This document shows positions 25,871 to 36,223 of a stretch of 64,000 bases of DNA, piece by piece. Origin of the DNA: Cryptomeria japonica (lineage: Eukaryota; Streptophyta; Pinopsida; Cupressales; Cupressaceae); NCBI RefSeq assembly GCF_030272615.1, contig NC_081406.1, positions 234,104,396 through 234,168,395 of the forward strand. The letters run 5' to 3'. The translations under genes and the position numbers were made by a program. The notes beneath the pieces were generated by a model. The model had not been told where the DNA came from and did no database searches. It saw only the letters and a list, made by a program, of their open reading frames with translations. Position 1 is the first letter of the stretch; every line of letters starts with the position of its first letter.

Positions 25871-26195
25871 GCACAATTATTAAGGAGCCCCAAAAAGATT
25901 AAAACTGAACATAGGTAAAAACGTAAAGATTGAAAATATTTAAAAGACCGCCTAGGGAAAATCTAATGGAGGGGACACTTTTCATGATAGACTGACCCTT
26001 CCATAAGTGGAAAGAGTAATGTAGGAATAGAACGTGAGGGTTTAACAAAACATAGGCAAGGGTTAAAATTCAAAAACCTTAAACCCTCTTTTGACCCAAG
26101 AAATACAGGGGCAACAAGGCCATGCCAAACACACTTTTGCAAATTTTTAGCTGACTATGGGATAAGAGTACCCAGTTTTCTAAACAGTGATAACA

Positions 26196-26740
26196 TGCCA
26201 TAAACCTTGTTGTTGAGATTCCAATTCATTAATAATAGGATCATTATTTTTTGACTGAGGTAGACTTGGTTGTACTATGAGGTTATCAAGATCCACGTCA
26301 ATCATACAATTCAACATATTAGGGTCTATATTCTCAATTACCCTAGGAGCACGTGGTTCTCTATACAACTTAACTTGGCTTCCATTTACTAGGATTGTTG
26401 CATATGAAAGATCTAAAGGCATGTTTCCTCCAACTATTGTAGCCCATTGTCTGGATAATAGCATGCCATAATGGGGTTTTGTATCAGTTACTATGATATC
26501 CATTTTATAGGTTGCTTCAGGAAATGTTGCTATCTTTACCTCCACATCCTTCATTGTACCTATCACAGGTACATCTCTATTGTCCATAGCATAACATTTA
26601 CCATGCATAGTACTTACTAATAGTCCCAATTCTTTCATGACACCATCTGGCACCACATTTGCAGTAGCACCAGAGTCTATCATATAATTCTTGATTAGCC
26701 TATTATTGACTAATAAGGTCACATAAAACGGATCCACCTG
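26196..26740 (-). pseudogene. gypsy B aspartic protease
   Basis: A 185-codon frame with the catalytic triad MIDSGATANVVP at about codon 20, flap region YAMDNRDVPVIGT, and the second hallmark YGMLLSRQWA. The end reads ESQQQGLWH and would pass straight into aRNH; the nested solo LTR splits it there. The protease processes the Gag-Pol protein. It is one of the least damaged domains of the element. Confidence 0.9.
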
Positions 26741-27570
26741 GGAAGGTTCCTAAGTAATTGTTGTTCCAACATATAATTCTGGAGCTTAAAGCTCATGATC
26801 CTTTTCATCCTTGATGGTATTTGTAGGAAAAGCTACACTATTATCTAATATATTAGAAAATAAAGAGAGAGCAACCTTCTCTATGTTCCTTTATTTTCAA
26901 CAGTTCTACCAATGGGACTATAAATTTCATTTGGGTCAGAGCCTGAGTCATATCAAAGGTGAAACTGATAATTGACTTAGTATTAGTTTTAGCCTTTTCT
27001 GTTTTTGTTTGGCTTGCCCTTTTAGCTGTAGCAGTCCCTTGCAAATTGCTAGTAGTGTTGTTATCTGCACTCCTTGTCACATCTTTGGATTGATCACCTT
27101 TTTCATGACAATCTTGAGGCAAAGTACCATTTCTTGTGGTCTATTTTTGAGATATTTCTTTCATGAACATGGAGCCTAGTTCACCCTAATCTCTATCCCT
27201 TTTACTACTTCTCAGATTGTAATTGTGATTGGCTTTGGCTATGGCAGCCTTAGTAAGATTTTTTATCTCTTCATCACTAGGTCTTCTGAGATGAACTTCT
27301 TCATCTTCAATGGTTACCACATTTAAAGTAGGATGCCAATCAATTTTTAGCTTCCCTTGGTAACATTCATTATAACTCAGTGCATCATACCCACTGGATT
27401 CACTTTGTGAAGACTCATTATCACTTTCAACAATGATGCCAAACATGTTAATATGAGGTTCACTCTCCTTCTCATGGATTCATCGAGAGCTTGAGCCACA
27501 ACACATTTATGGGGAGAATGTGGCCCATCACATGCCATGAACCAAGGAGTATTTTTCATATTGTGTACAT
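26741..27570 (-). pseudogene. gypsy B gag-protease connecting region with zinc-binding motif
   Basis: Three overlapping decayed frames. 27377-27559 carries ACDGPHSPHKC, a Cys/His motif in the place where Tat gags have their zinc-binding motif. 27186-27446 is an acidic linker. 26853-27122 ends DMTQALTQMKFIVPLVELLK, the hydrophobic helix that typically precedes the protease in this group. Frames differ, so at least two frameshifts occur here. Confidence 0.7.
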
Positions 27571-29536
27571 TTCATCCTTTTAAAGGATTTGGGGTGTCCT
27601 GGTTCTGTGTGTTTTTCAACTTATCATGCTGAGGTTTTCCATCCTTCCAAGTGGTGTTGTATGGCATATCATGTAATCTGGGAGGCCTATCCTACCAATT
27701 ATAGTGAGGTTTGTCATTCTTACATACCTTAGTAGTAAGATCTTTCACAACAGTCATTAATTTTTCTATTTTGTCTTCTTCCTTGACAACTTTATTAGGC
27801 TATTGTTTTGATTCTTGCCACAGCCTACCATCAATCCTCCTTCCCACTTTTCCAGATGCTTTCCTATTACTTTCTACATTTATGGCAATTCTAAAAGAAT
27901 CTCTCAAACTATGTGTGTTTTTCTCCCTCAAAATGTAGGCCATTTTAGAATCAAAAGCATTATAGTAAGTGTTCAAACACATATTATCATCTAATCTCAT
28001 CACTTGGTAGAGCCTATGCATTGCTTTTTGAAACCTAGCATTGAATTCTATGACAATTTCATTATCAGACTTCTTGATATTGTTGAACTCATTGAGCATA
28101 AAGCTCACATTCATTTTATCACCATATTTCTCTTGAAAGCAATTCTTAAACTCCTCCCAAGAAAAAATTCTATTCACAGGAAGACCTCTGTACCAATCCC
28201 TTGCATCATCCAGCAAGGACTGTACAAATAATTTCATGGTGACATCTTCATCTACAATCTCATAATCATTTACCAGGTCACCAAAAGATTTTAAGTGCTC
28301 TTATGCACTTATAGCATTATTTTCAGCAAATTTGTGGAGCCTATCCCTCAATTCAGTAGGAACATGATTAGGGTACCCTGGGATTCCCTCAAAGAAAAGC
28401 TGTTTGTATAACTCCAAATTAATGGGTCTTCTCTTGAACTAGTTACGAGTAGGATTACTACCCATGTTCATTCTAATATTAAGACCATGAGTTAGAGGGA
28501 CTTGGTTACTTTGGTTAGTAATAGGGACTTGACTAACTAGACTAATACTCACAGGTAGGGTTAACTAAATTTTGATTGGAGGGTGTGAGGCATGCTGAGG
28601 TGAAAGCTTATTTGGGTCAGTAGAAGGAAAGATTATGGGAGGATCCTTTAGATAATTAATTTTTCTTTTAACCTCTTGGTTGGCTTCTTCTCACTCATCT
28701 CTCTCCAATTCCCTATACAGATCTTCCTTTTCTTTCCTCATCCTTTCTATCTCTATCTCATGTGCAGACAACCGATGAGAGATCTTTTCTATAGTCTTAG
28801 ATCCAGACCCAGTTTCCATGCACTTTTGTTTTCCTTTGTCAATATTAGTTCTAATAGGTTGTGGATCACTAAGAACCTCCCTACTAGGTTGCACAACAAA
28901 CTTGTGTGTAGGGTTAGTCTTGACAATCATATTTTCTTTGATAACTAGACCCTCTTCCTCACTCTTGGTTTTCTCTTGAGTGAACAATTCAAGATAAGCA
29001 ATCTGCCTTAAAAGCCTATCTCTCTCAATCAATTTTGCCTTAAATTCCTTCTCCTTATTTGTTTCTTTTTGTATCCTTAGAGAAATCAATTGATGAACTC
29101 TTCTATTGAGAGCCTCAATTTCTTGGGATACTTCATCTTCATTAGGGAAAACCTCTTCAGAATCTGACATATCCATTTGATCAATAACAATCAGTCTAAT
29201 ATTCCCATCTAGAGCTCTTAGTACATAATCCATCTTAACATTAGAACTATTTCTATCCTTCCCAGACAAGCTAACATGAGAAATCTTCTGATTTAAGACT
29301 TGGACATCTTCATTATTACCAAATAAACCAGAATGAAAACCCAGAATGTCTTGCTCAGATTCATGGGAAGAAAAATTTGAATTTACATATATGGGTCTTT
29401 CAGATGACTTACTCGTGTGATTGCTTTTCTGTATATAGGTAGCATTAGATGGGTCATGTCCAACTGCTATTTTTTGGCCTTTTTGGGCCTGCTCAGGCAA
29501 TCCCCCTTGCAACATCTCTTAAGGATTTCTCCTCAT
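27571..29536 (-). pseudogene. gypsy B gag
   Basis: N-terminal part 28691-29515 (274 codons) is hydrophilic with a predicted coiled coil near its middle and a second one at its end (HEIEIERMRKEKEDLYRELE). The retrotransposon gag core is at 27800-28237: MKLFVQSLLDDARDWYRGLP, WEEFKNCFQEKYGD, FNARFQKAM. Upstream in the same part are ELRDRLHKFAEN and a stop in the DxxxHLKSF region. A more upstream ATG near 29536 is followed by an in-frame TAA, so the true start is unclear. Gag packages the RNA. Confidence 0.85.
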
Positions 29537-29827
29537 GTCTGATCTGGTGTTCTTTCCTCTCTGCATTATACTCGCTTTCCTCAAGATGAATTATGCTTAT
29601 TCAAGAGCACTGGTTATTTTTGTAAGAGTCGCCACCCAAAACTATGGGAAAATGAGGAATTAAGCTTGGCAAATCACTCACAAAAAATAATAGAACAAGA
29701 AAGTCTTTAGAGAGAAAATAACGAAGATCAAAAGGAAGATGACCAGTTAGAAGGACCAAATATGCACAATATCGAAATGATTTTCAGCTAATATAAGCAC
29801 TAATTTGTAGCATAGATTCACACTATA

Positions 29828-29853
29828 ACTCTCCCCAGTAGTGTTGCCACTTT
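29828..29853 (-). other. gypsy B primer binding site region
   Basis: After the 5' LTR end the minus strand reads ACAAAAGTGGCAACACTAC then TGGGGA. The TGGC-ACxxCxACTGGGG pattern is that of Tat-type elements; the exact tRNA cannot be fixed by eye. Confidence 0.6.
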
Positions 29854-30262
29854 TGTTGTTCTCAAATTTTGATTTTCCTATCCCCTCTGTAATAAAATTC
29901 AAAGCCTCTATTGCATGTGGAGAGAATGACAAGAAAATCAAAACCCAGAATAACATATAACAAGGATTATGCAAAACCTTCTACACTTGAAGCTTGTCAT
30001 AAGCTTAGGTCGGTATACCTCTCGCGAATACTTTCACAACTTTAATATAAGATCCACAATAAACCAAAGTTACAAATGTGTGAATAAAGAGAAAACATGT
30101 ATTCATTTTCAGTCTTGACCCCAAAAAGATAAAAGAACACCATAAATGATATCAGTTCCTATTTCGGGCTACAAAATCACGCAAGCTAAACAATAATTCC
30201 AAATCTAAGCATTCACATACATTTCATTGCTTTAGCTTTATCAACCTAATATATGCTTGACA

Positions 30263-30270
30263 TATATATA
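30263..30270 (-). promoter_or_regulatory. candidate TATA box of gypsy B LTR (copy 2)
   Basis: TATATATA, about 410 bp before the LTR end and about 520 bp downstream of the LTR ORF stop in element orientation. It is conserved in LTR 1. A start of transcription just after it would leave the ORF in U3. Confidence 0.35.
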
Positions 30271-30786
30271 AGTATTTTCTTTATTCTAAACCCAATCATC
30301 AAATTCAAGCAGAAAATAGATGATTTACTAACAGAAAGGTCTCACGTATATTTAATTCCCCTCCTTGAGAGAAAAACCTAAAACATGTTTGTGAGATTGC
30401 CTTGCAAACCCTATTCAATCAAATAACCCTAGATTATTTAAAAGAAACTAGTAAATTAATAAATGCACAAAAGAAGACAACAAAGATTTAGGCTCAAAAT
30501 GCTTTAATCTGTATATTAATATTTTTTTTGAAAATCTTACATAACTCAAGGTGATTTCTAAAAGAACCAGAAAACCTTAGATATATTTTAGCAGAGTTTC
30601 TTTACAAATTCTTGTGATCACCTCTTTTCAAGTCCTGGTATCCATTTATAATGATATGGATGCAAACAAGCTTTAGAATTTCCTAGGAATAGTTTGTTAC
30701 AACCGTGCTTCCCTCTTAAAAGAGGTTGCAAGTCATTTTCAATCCTAACTTCCTAAGGGTCGTTGCAATACTGCAACATCAATCAA

Positions 30787-33700
30787 TCACTCTTGATCCT
30801 CCACTTCTTGCATCACATATTTGTCTTTCCATCCTTGAAATGTGTCATCATCAGGCCATGGAAAATTAATAATTTTCTTCTTCAATTTATTTAATTTTTC
30901 CAGGTGCTTCTTAACTGCTTGACTTCGGCCTCCAGAAAACCATAGTGTGACTTCATCTTTTCAATTTCTTCAATTGTTTGAATAAATAAAGATGTGTCAT
31001 CTAAATTGATGACTTCATTTATCCATTGAGACAATTTATGTCCTAGCTCATCTAGCCATACCTTTTCATTTTTCATCTGACTTGAACTAACAAAACCTCC
31101 AGGAAACAGTTCAAACTTCTGGTTAGCATATTCTTTTCTGTACAGGTTGACCTTTATTTCTAAACCAGCTCTTCCTTCTACAAACCTAGACATACTTTTA
31201 GCCAACTCACATGTGGATTTAATGTTGGCATCAGCCTCTGCCTCTTCATAAGATGAACACATAAGTTCCAAATCTGCTTCCCTTGCCATCCACTTATCAA
31301 AAATTGGCTGTAGAGTAGCCTTGTCTTCCTTTAGATTAGTCAACATGCTCAAAATTCTTGTCATATATATGTACACAATAGAAGCTCCTACTATGTCAGC
31401 AAACTTCAAAATTGTGCCCTTAATCTTTTTTTCATATTTATTAGCAAATATAGCTTGAGCTTGCTTCAATTTCTCCATTTCATCTTGAATAGATTTAGTG
31501 GATTGGAAACCACAGTTTATAGGGGACAAGGGAAACTCAATGATTGGGTTGGCAAAGGTAGATTTGGCTGGAGAAGAGGCGATCATCAAGGTAGAGGATT
31601 CACCTTGATGATGTTGCCCTGTTGTTTGATTCTTCAATCTGGCAATCATACTGTCCCTTTGGGGTATTTCATCTTTGACTTCATTGTAGGCTTTTATAAT
31701 TACCTCCAACTTAACCTGGAGATGTGCCTTTTCTTTTGCCTCTTTCTCAGTCACAGCCATGTTGAATTTTGTTGATTCCAATATTGTGCCAGCAGCCTCC
31801 ACTACCCCTGTGTCTTTTACCCTCTTCACAATCATGCCTCTGAGATAACTTGATTTTGAGGTGTCTCTCTTCCTTTTATTCTCTTCCCTTTTTAGTGACC
31901 ACTTAACTAAAGTAGCATGATCATTGCTATGACATATTACTTCAAGAGGCTTTGTCTCCTTCATCATGGCCTTGAGCACTAATGCATCCGCTATATCCCA
32001 TTTAGGAAGAATCAATACTCTTGCTTCTGCAATCATCTTCCTTCCTTGTTCTGGGGTAATGCTCCCAAATTATGTCAAAATTTCTTGTTTAATGTCTACT
32101 TCAACTATAGATGCATCTTTGTGAGGATTCTCATTTGTTCTTTTCTCACATCTTACCTTGAATTGGTCTATATTTCTCCTCCAAACAAACTGCAAGAAGG
32201 ACCCTGTTTTGATGAAGCTATCATCTACCAAAAATTCTTCACTAGCCTAATTCTTCACTAGCCTACTTAATGATAGGGTCTAGTTCTTTTCCTATGAAGT
32301 CTTCTACAGTTAGATTTGGGCACTTGCCAGCTCCGCAGGCATTCCTTCTTCCAACTCCTCATAAGTGAGGGCAATTTCCCCATGGCTTCCTAATTGCAGC
32401 AGTTGTTCTGCTACTATATGTTCATCCCCTACATGGATTGGGGATTGAGATGGAGAATACAAAGGCTCATTTGTTTGTACCTCTTTTCTTGCCCTTTGCC
32501 TTTTAGGAGAGTCTTGAATCTCAACTATATCTTCTAATTCCCTTTTATCTTTTGAAGTAGAAGGCTCTTCCCTTATTGGCATCAGTACAATGTACTTTGA
32601 CCTTTTTTGCACTATGTATTTCCCTAGGGAGATCACATTAGATAAGGAAGGGTTAGCTAAAGCCAATTTGGCTTTCATCATAGCCTCCTTTTCCTTCAAG
32701 GTTTTTCATTAGATCCTCAAAGTAATCTATCAAAAATTTAATCTTTTCTTGGAAAGGATGAAAACTGACAATGGGATCATAACCACTGTCAAAATAATAA
32801 ATGAAATCCAAAATTTTCTTGAAAGCTAACCATTTTTCTTTCCTAATTTCTTGCTTAGCAAGATTGAACTCCTTCCTTATTAAATTCTTATGGAAATAGA
32901 ACTAGTGTGTCTTACCTCTGCATACGGCTCTCTTCTTAAACATACCATTAAAGAAGTCTTCGGGGTTAGCAAATCTTGCCACTATAGTAGACAACCTAAA
33001 TGGCCTAAAGAAATCATCAAAATGTGTCCAACCACCCTTGGTAATTACAAATTGATGTGCTATGGTGATAGTTGGGAAAATTGTTCCTTTCCCCCTATTT
33101 GTCAATTCTGCTTCTTGCAAACCCCCAATTTGCCTCAGGACCTATGCATTTCCTATCTTCAATGGGACTTAATAGGGGAGAAAATATGGCATTCCTCTAA
33201 AATTGAACACTTTGAACATAGTGGAGACAGGGTTTAGATATATGTCACCCCAATTGTGCATAATTTTTATATCTCCAGCGAATTCTTTAGGCCTAAGGAA
33301 TTCAAGGAGAGCTTTAGGAATTCTAGGGTTTTGTGGGCACAAAAGGATTCTAAGCCTAGATGCAAAGCATCTATCAAACTTTAAGTAGCTTGTATCTTCT
33401 CTGTCCCAAGAAAAAATTATGCTCCACAACTGAACTGGCATCTCCTCACCATCCTTTTCCTTGATCAGGTCTATTTCATTAGCAAAATATTCGACACCCT
33501 TAAATAAAAACATGTGCATGAGGAGAGAGTACCATCCAAAAGGTCTGTCCACCTTAGCATTTTTTATCCCTATCAACCCCTCATGAATGACATCAGTGAG
33601 ATAAGGTGCAAAATCAAAAGTCACAGCCAGAGATGGGTTCAAAATTTGTGCTATCATGAGCATGTAGTGGGTTGGCATAGTGGTTTCTACATCCTCCCCA

Positions 33701-34347
33701 AAAATCTGACACAAGGACCAATACATCCCTTTAGCCCTCAAAGTGAATAAGTTTAATGAAAACGGTTCCATGGTGCTAGGGCCTACAACTATTAATCCTC
33801 CTATTTTGGTGAAGAATTCCTTCAAGGGGCCATTTCTAAGGTGGTCTCTCTGCGCATTATAGACCTGTGCAAGTGTTTCAAAATTGATGGGCTCTAAATA
33901 ATTTGACACCTCACTAAGTCTGAACACTTTCCTGAATTCATCATCATTTACCTCAATTAAAGACTTGCCATTTATATTCTTTATTGTCTAGGTATTGGGG
34001 TCATAGTTCTTTGCAATTTGGGTTAATAGGTCCACATCCATGAAAACCCCAAGGACTATGAGCTTCCCAACATCTAGTTCCCATATATTGTTCATAGGAG
34101 CAGGGGAATTTCTCCAGCCAAAACCCACTTTGAAAAGTCGCAAACCTGATATTCCTATCTAGGGATCCCTCAACCAATTGCCTTTATCATATAGGCCATC
34201 GCCAATTCTCAGGCAGGAAGCTTTAGGCACCAATTCTTTCATTTTACCTGGGATATTAGTGAACCTATTTAATTGCTCTAAAAATTCATCACAAATGGCT
34301 CTCTCCTGGTAATTAACTTTCCCCATGAAATCTCTTCTTGGTGCCAT
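30787..34347 (-). pseudogene. LTR-encoded ORF of unknown function, copy 2
   Basis: Start ATG at 34347 (MAPRRDFMGKVNYQ), stop TGA at 30789-30787 after VMQEVEDQE; 3561 bases, about 1187 codons. The pieces 34159-34347, 33169-33927 and 32902-33120 share one frame; 32310-32699 and 30891-32036 share another, so one net frameshift lies near 32700-32900 besides several stops. The 381-codon C-terminal piece is helix rich with heptad-like stretches (LRSTWKN region, KADLQVKLE-type repeats). The basic motif here is DSPKRQRARKE. No transmembrane segment, no zinc knuckle, no pol motif is visible. It could encode a regulatory, DNA-binding or structural accessory protein; nothing in the sequence decides this. 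Confidence 0.82.
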
Positions 34348-34649
34348 CTCAAAATTATAATTATTTCATCTAAATTTTAGATAGAGTTCTTCAAGAAATC
34401 AAACACTCGGTGGTACCAATTCAACTGTAACTATCAAGAAATTTGGAGAAAATTAGTTGTCACTTGAAAAAATTCATTTTGTGCACTCGTTCCTCTGCAA
34501 GACTCTTCGAATTGATGCCAAAGTCTCAACTGATGTGAAGTATTATGATAACTGAGCATTGATTAGAAACAATTAAACCACATGCTTCAACAATCAATTT
34601 GTAATTGAATTCAAAACATGGCTCCAACGGACCACAAAGAATTTTATAA

Positions 34650-35790
34650 GTGTCTTGCCTTTTCACTACTTCGTGAAAGATAAAAACCTCACATCTTTTC
34701 ATTGCAAAACAGTGCCATCCGTCAGATCCTGAAAGATGTGCACGTTCTTTAGCTTACCTGAGTCATCCTTCTTAGAAATGGGCCCTGCCTTCCTTTCACT
34801 GCTTCATGAAGGATAAAAATATTGCATCTTTTCCATGTGAAACAATGCTAACTGTTGGATCATCCACTATCCACTCGACCGCTATCCTTCACAATGACCG
34901 CTTATCTATTCAACTAACCATGACTGCCACCGCTAGTGGTTCTTCGCTGCTTCACGAAAGGTAACCATCTCGCATCTTCACCATGTGAAATAATGTGAGG
35001 CATCTGATCAGCTTGAAGTTGATCGATCTTTAGTCTCTTTAGTCTTCGAAGTGGGTCCTCTTACAAAACTCACTCGTCTAGAAACCCCCTTTTAGTATCT
35101 TCCACATGGCTATCACTGATTTGTCCAAGCGATCTAATAGTCGCCACCTTTGAACTGCCACGTGTTTCACTGTACCATGCATTTTATCAACACCACCACC
35201 TTTTCGAATAGACCAATCCTAAAATCTAGTTGGAGCCACATGTCCCATTGAATAATAAACTTTTAAAATAGTTGTGCCTCCAACTGTATTGCCACCTAAC
35301 CCACCATGTCAGAGCCAACTCCTTTTCGTTGCTTTGCGAAGAGTAAATTTCATGTTATTTTTGGTTGCAAAACAATGCGCACCGTTGGATCTTCTTAGAG
35401 ATGCAATTTATTTAACTTGCAAGCCACCCTTTTGTGGGGCCCACTACCTTTTTTCTTCTTCATGAAGAGTAAATAGCACGTATCTTTACCATGCGAAATA
35501 GCACCAACCGCTAGATCTTGAAAGATGTGCACTTTCTTTAACCAAGGGATCCACTTACCTTTGGGGCCCACCATCCTTTCGCTGCTTCGCGAAGGATAAA
35601 TTTCACTTGTCTTTTATTTTGAAACAATGCAGACCATTGTATCAACTGGAAGATATTCAACCTTTAGCCTTCCCCATGATGGCTTTGCTCGGGCCCACCA
35701 TCTTTTCGCTGCTTCGCGAAAGGTAAACTTCACACATCTTCTCATCGTGAAATAGCACCTATTGTTGGATCCATCAGAACTTGCATGAAC
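34650..35790 (-). repeat. U3 repeat array of gypsy B LTR 2
   Basis: Seven units near 34660, 34793, 34940, 35322, 35450, 35575 and 35703, each 'cttttcgctgcttcgcgaa' or a variant followed by 'catcttntcattgcgaaa' and a 'ccgttggatc' block. The two best inverted-repeat cores are at 35578-35595 and 35705-35722. The array lies about 300-1450 bp into the LTR and ends about 300 bp upstream of the ORF. Confidence 0.8.
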
Positions 35791-36097
35791 ATTACAAAAC
35801 CTGACACATTAATAGAACAAAATAAGACTTAAGAAAAAGGCACCAATTCAAAAATATTATGACCCGCCAAGGCAAAGGCTTTAAAAGAGACCCCTCTCTA
35901 ACAATAACCAACCCTTCCACTTAAGTGGAAAAAGTAACAAGAAAATAGAATGAAGGGATTTCAAGATGGAAAAGGTGAATTGCAAAAACCCTAAAGCCTT
36001 AGACAAATAACCCTCAGAGGCAGAAAGAAGCCATGAAAGCCCAAAATTCAAAGGATTGAAAAAAGAAATCACCAAAAAAATTTAAATAGTGATAACA

Positions 36098-36148
36098 GAC
36101 ACCATCAAACATAGGGGCTTTTGAGGATGCTGATTCATTTCTTTCCAT
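36098..36148 (-). pseudogene. copia A gag N-terminus (17 codons, separated from the rest by gypsy B)
   Basis: The native gag ATG is at 36148-36146, 60 bases downstream of the PBS. Exactly 17 codons follow, ending MFDGV at the insertion site. The last five bases (GTGTC on the minus strand) are the target duplication; counting it once, the next codon is Asn at 5592 and the frame continues NYAFW, so the insertion split an open gag. Confidence 0.85.
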
Positions 36149-36209
36149 TGTGACCGCTTAACAATATCTACCCAAGCTCGAGAGTGCTTTGACAAAATAG
36201 GGTACCTAG

Positions 36210-36221
36210 GCTCTTATACCA
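36210..36221 (-). other. copia A primer binding site
   Basis: Minus-strand TGGTATAAGAGC lies two bases after the 5' LTR end. It matches the complement of the initiator-Met tRNA used by most plant copia elements (TGGTATCAGAGC) at 11 of 12 positions. Confidence 0.85.
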
Positions 36222-36223
36222 AT

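Larger units (their letters stand above)
15474..26195 (-). mobile_element. solo LTR related to gypsy B (6459 bp own length), inserted in gypsy B
   Basis: The ends are TGTTAGTCTC (15474) and GTGATAACA (26195), aligned without gaps to the ends of the gypsy B LTRs. It is flanked by the perfect duplication TGCCA at 15469-15473 and 26196-26200. No internal domain is present, so it is a solo LTR left by LTR-LTR recombination. It contains the same layout as the gypsy B LTRs: repeat array, long ORF, TATA-like stretch. Identity to them is roughly three quarters in a hand sample, so it is a sister family. A further 4258-bp LTR is nested in it. Confidence 0.92.
5598..36097 (-). mobile_element. Tat-like Ty3/gypsy retrotransposon 'gypsy B' with 6.24 kb LTRs
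   Basis: It is bounded by LTRs 5598-11842 and 29854-36097 and flanked by GACAC on both sides (5593-5597 and 36098-36102). The own length is about 19.8 kb once the nested insert (15474-26195 plus duplication) is removed; the internal part is about 7.3 kb. Domain order on the minus strand is gag, protease, aRNH, RT, RNase H, integrase. A second, archaeal-type RNase H marks the Tat group. In a hand-counted 200-bp sample (9001-9200 against 33238-33437) the LTRs differ at about 6 percent of sites. The LTRs themselves contain a long sense ORF, which is very unusual. All coding parts are interrupted. Confidence 0.92.
29854..36097 (-). repeat. gypsy B 5' LTR, 6244 bp
   Basis: The plus-strand ends are TGTTGTTCTC (29854) and GTGATAACA (36097). 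It pairs with 5598-11842. In element orientation: U3 repeats, ORF (34347 to 30787), TATA-like stretch (30270-30263), end next to the PBS. The right flank GACAC is the target duplication. Confidence 0.93.

Noticed and set aside
15474-26195. A complete element rather than a solo LTR
   Set aside because: No second copy of the ends, no PBS, PPT, gag or pol inside. The extra length is fully explained by the nested 4258-bp LTR.
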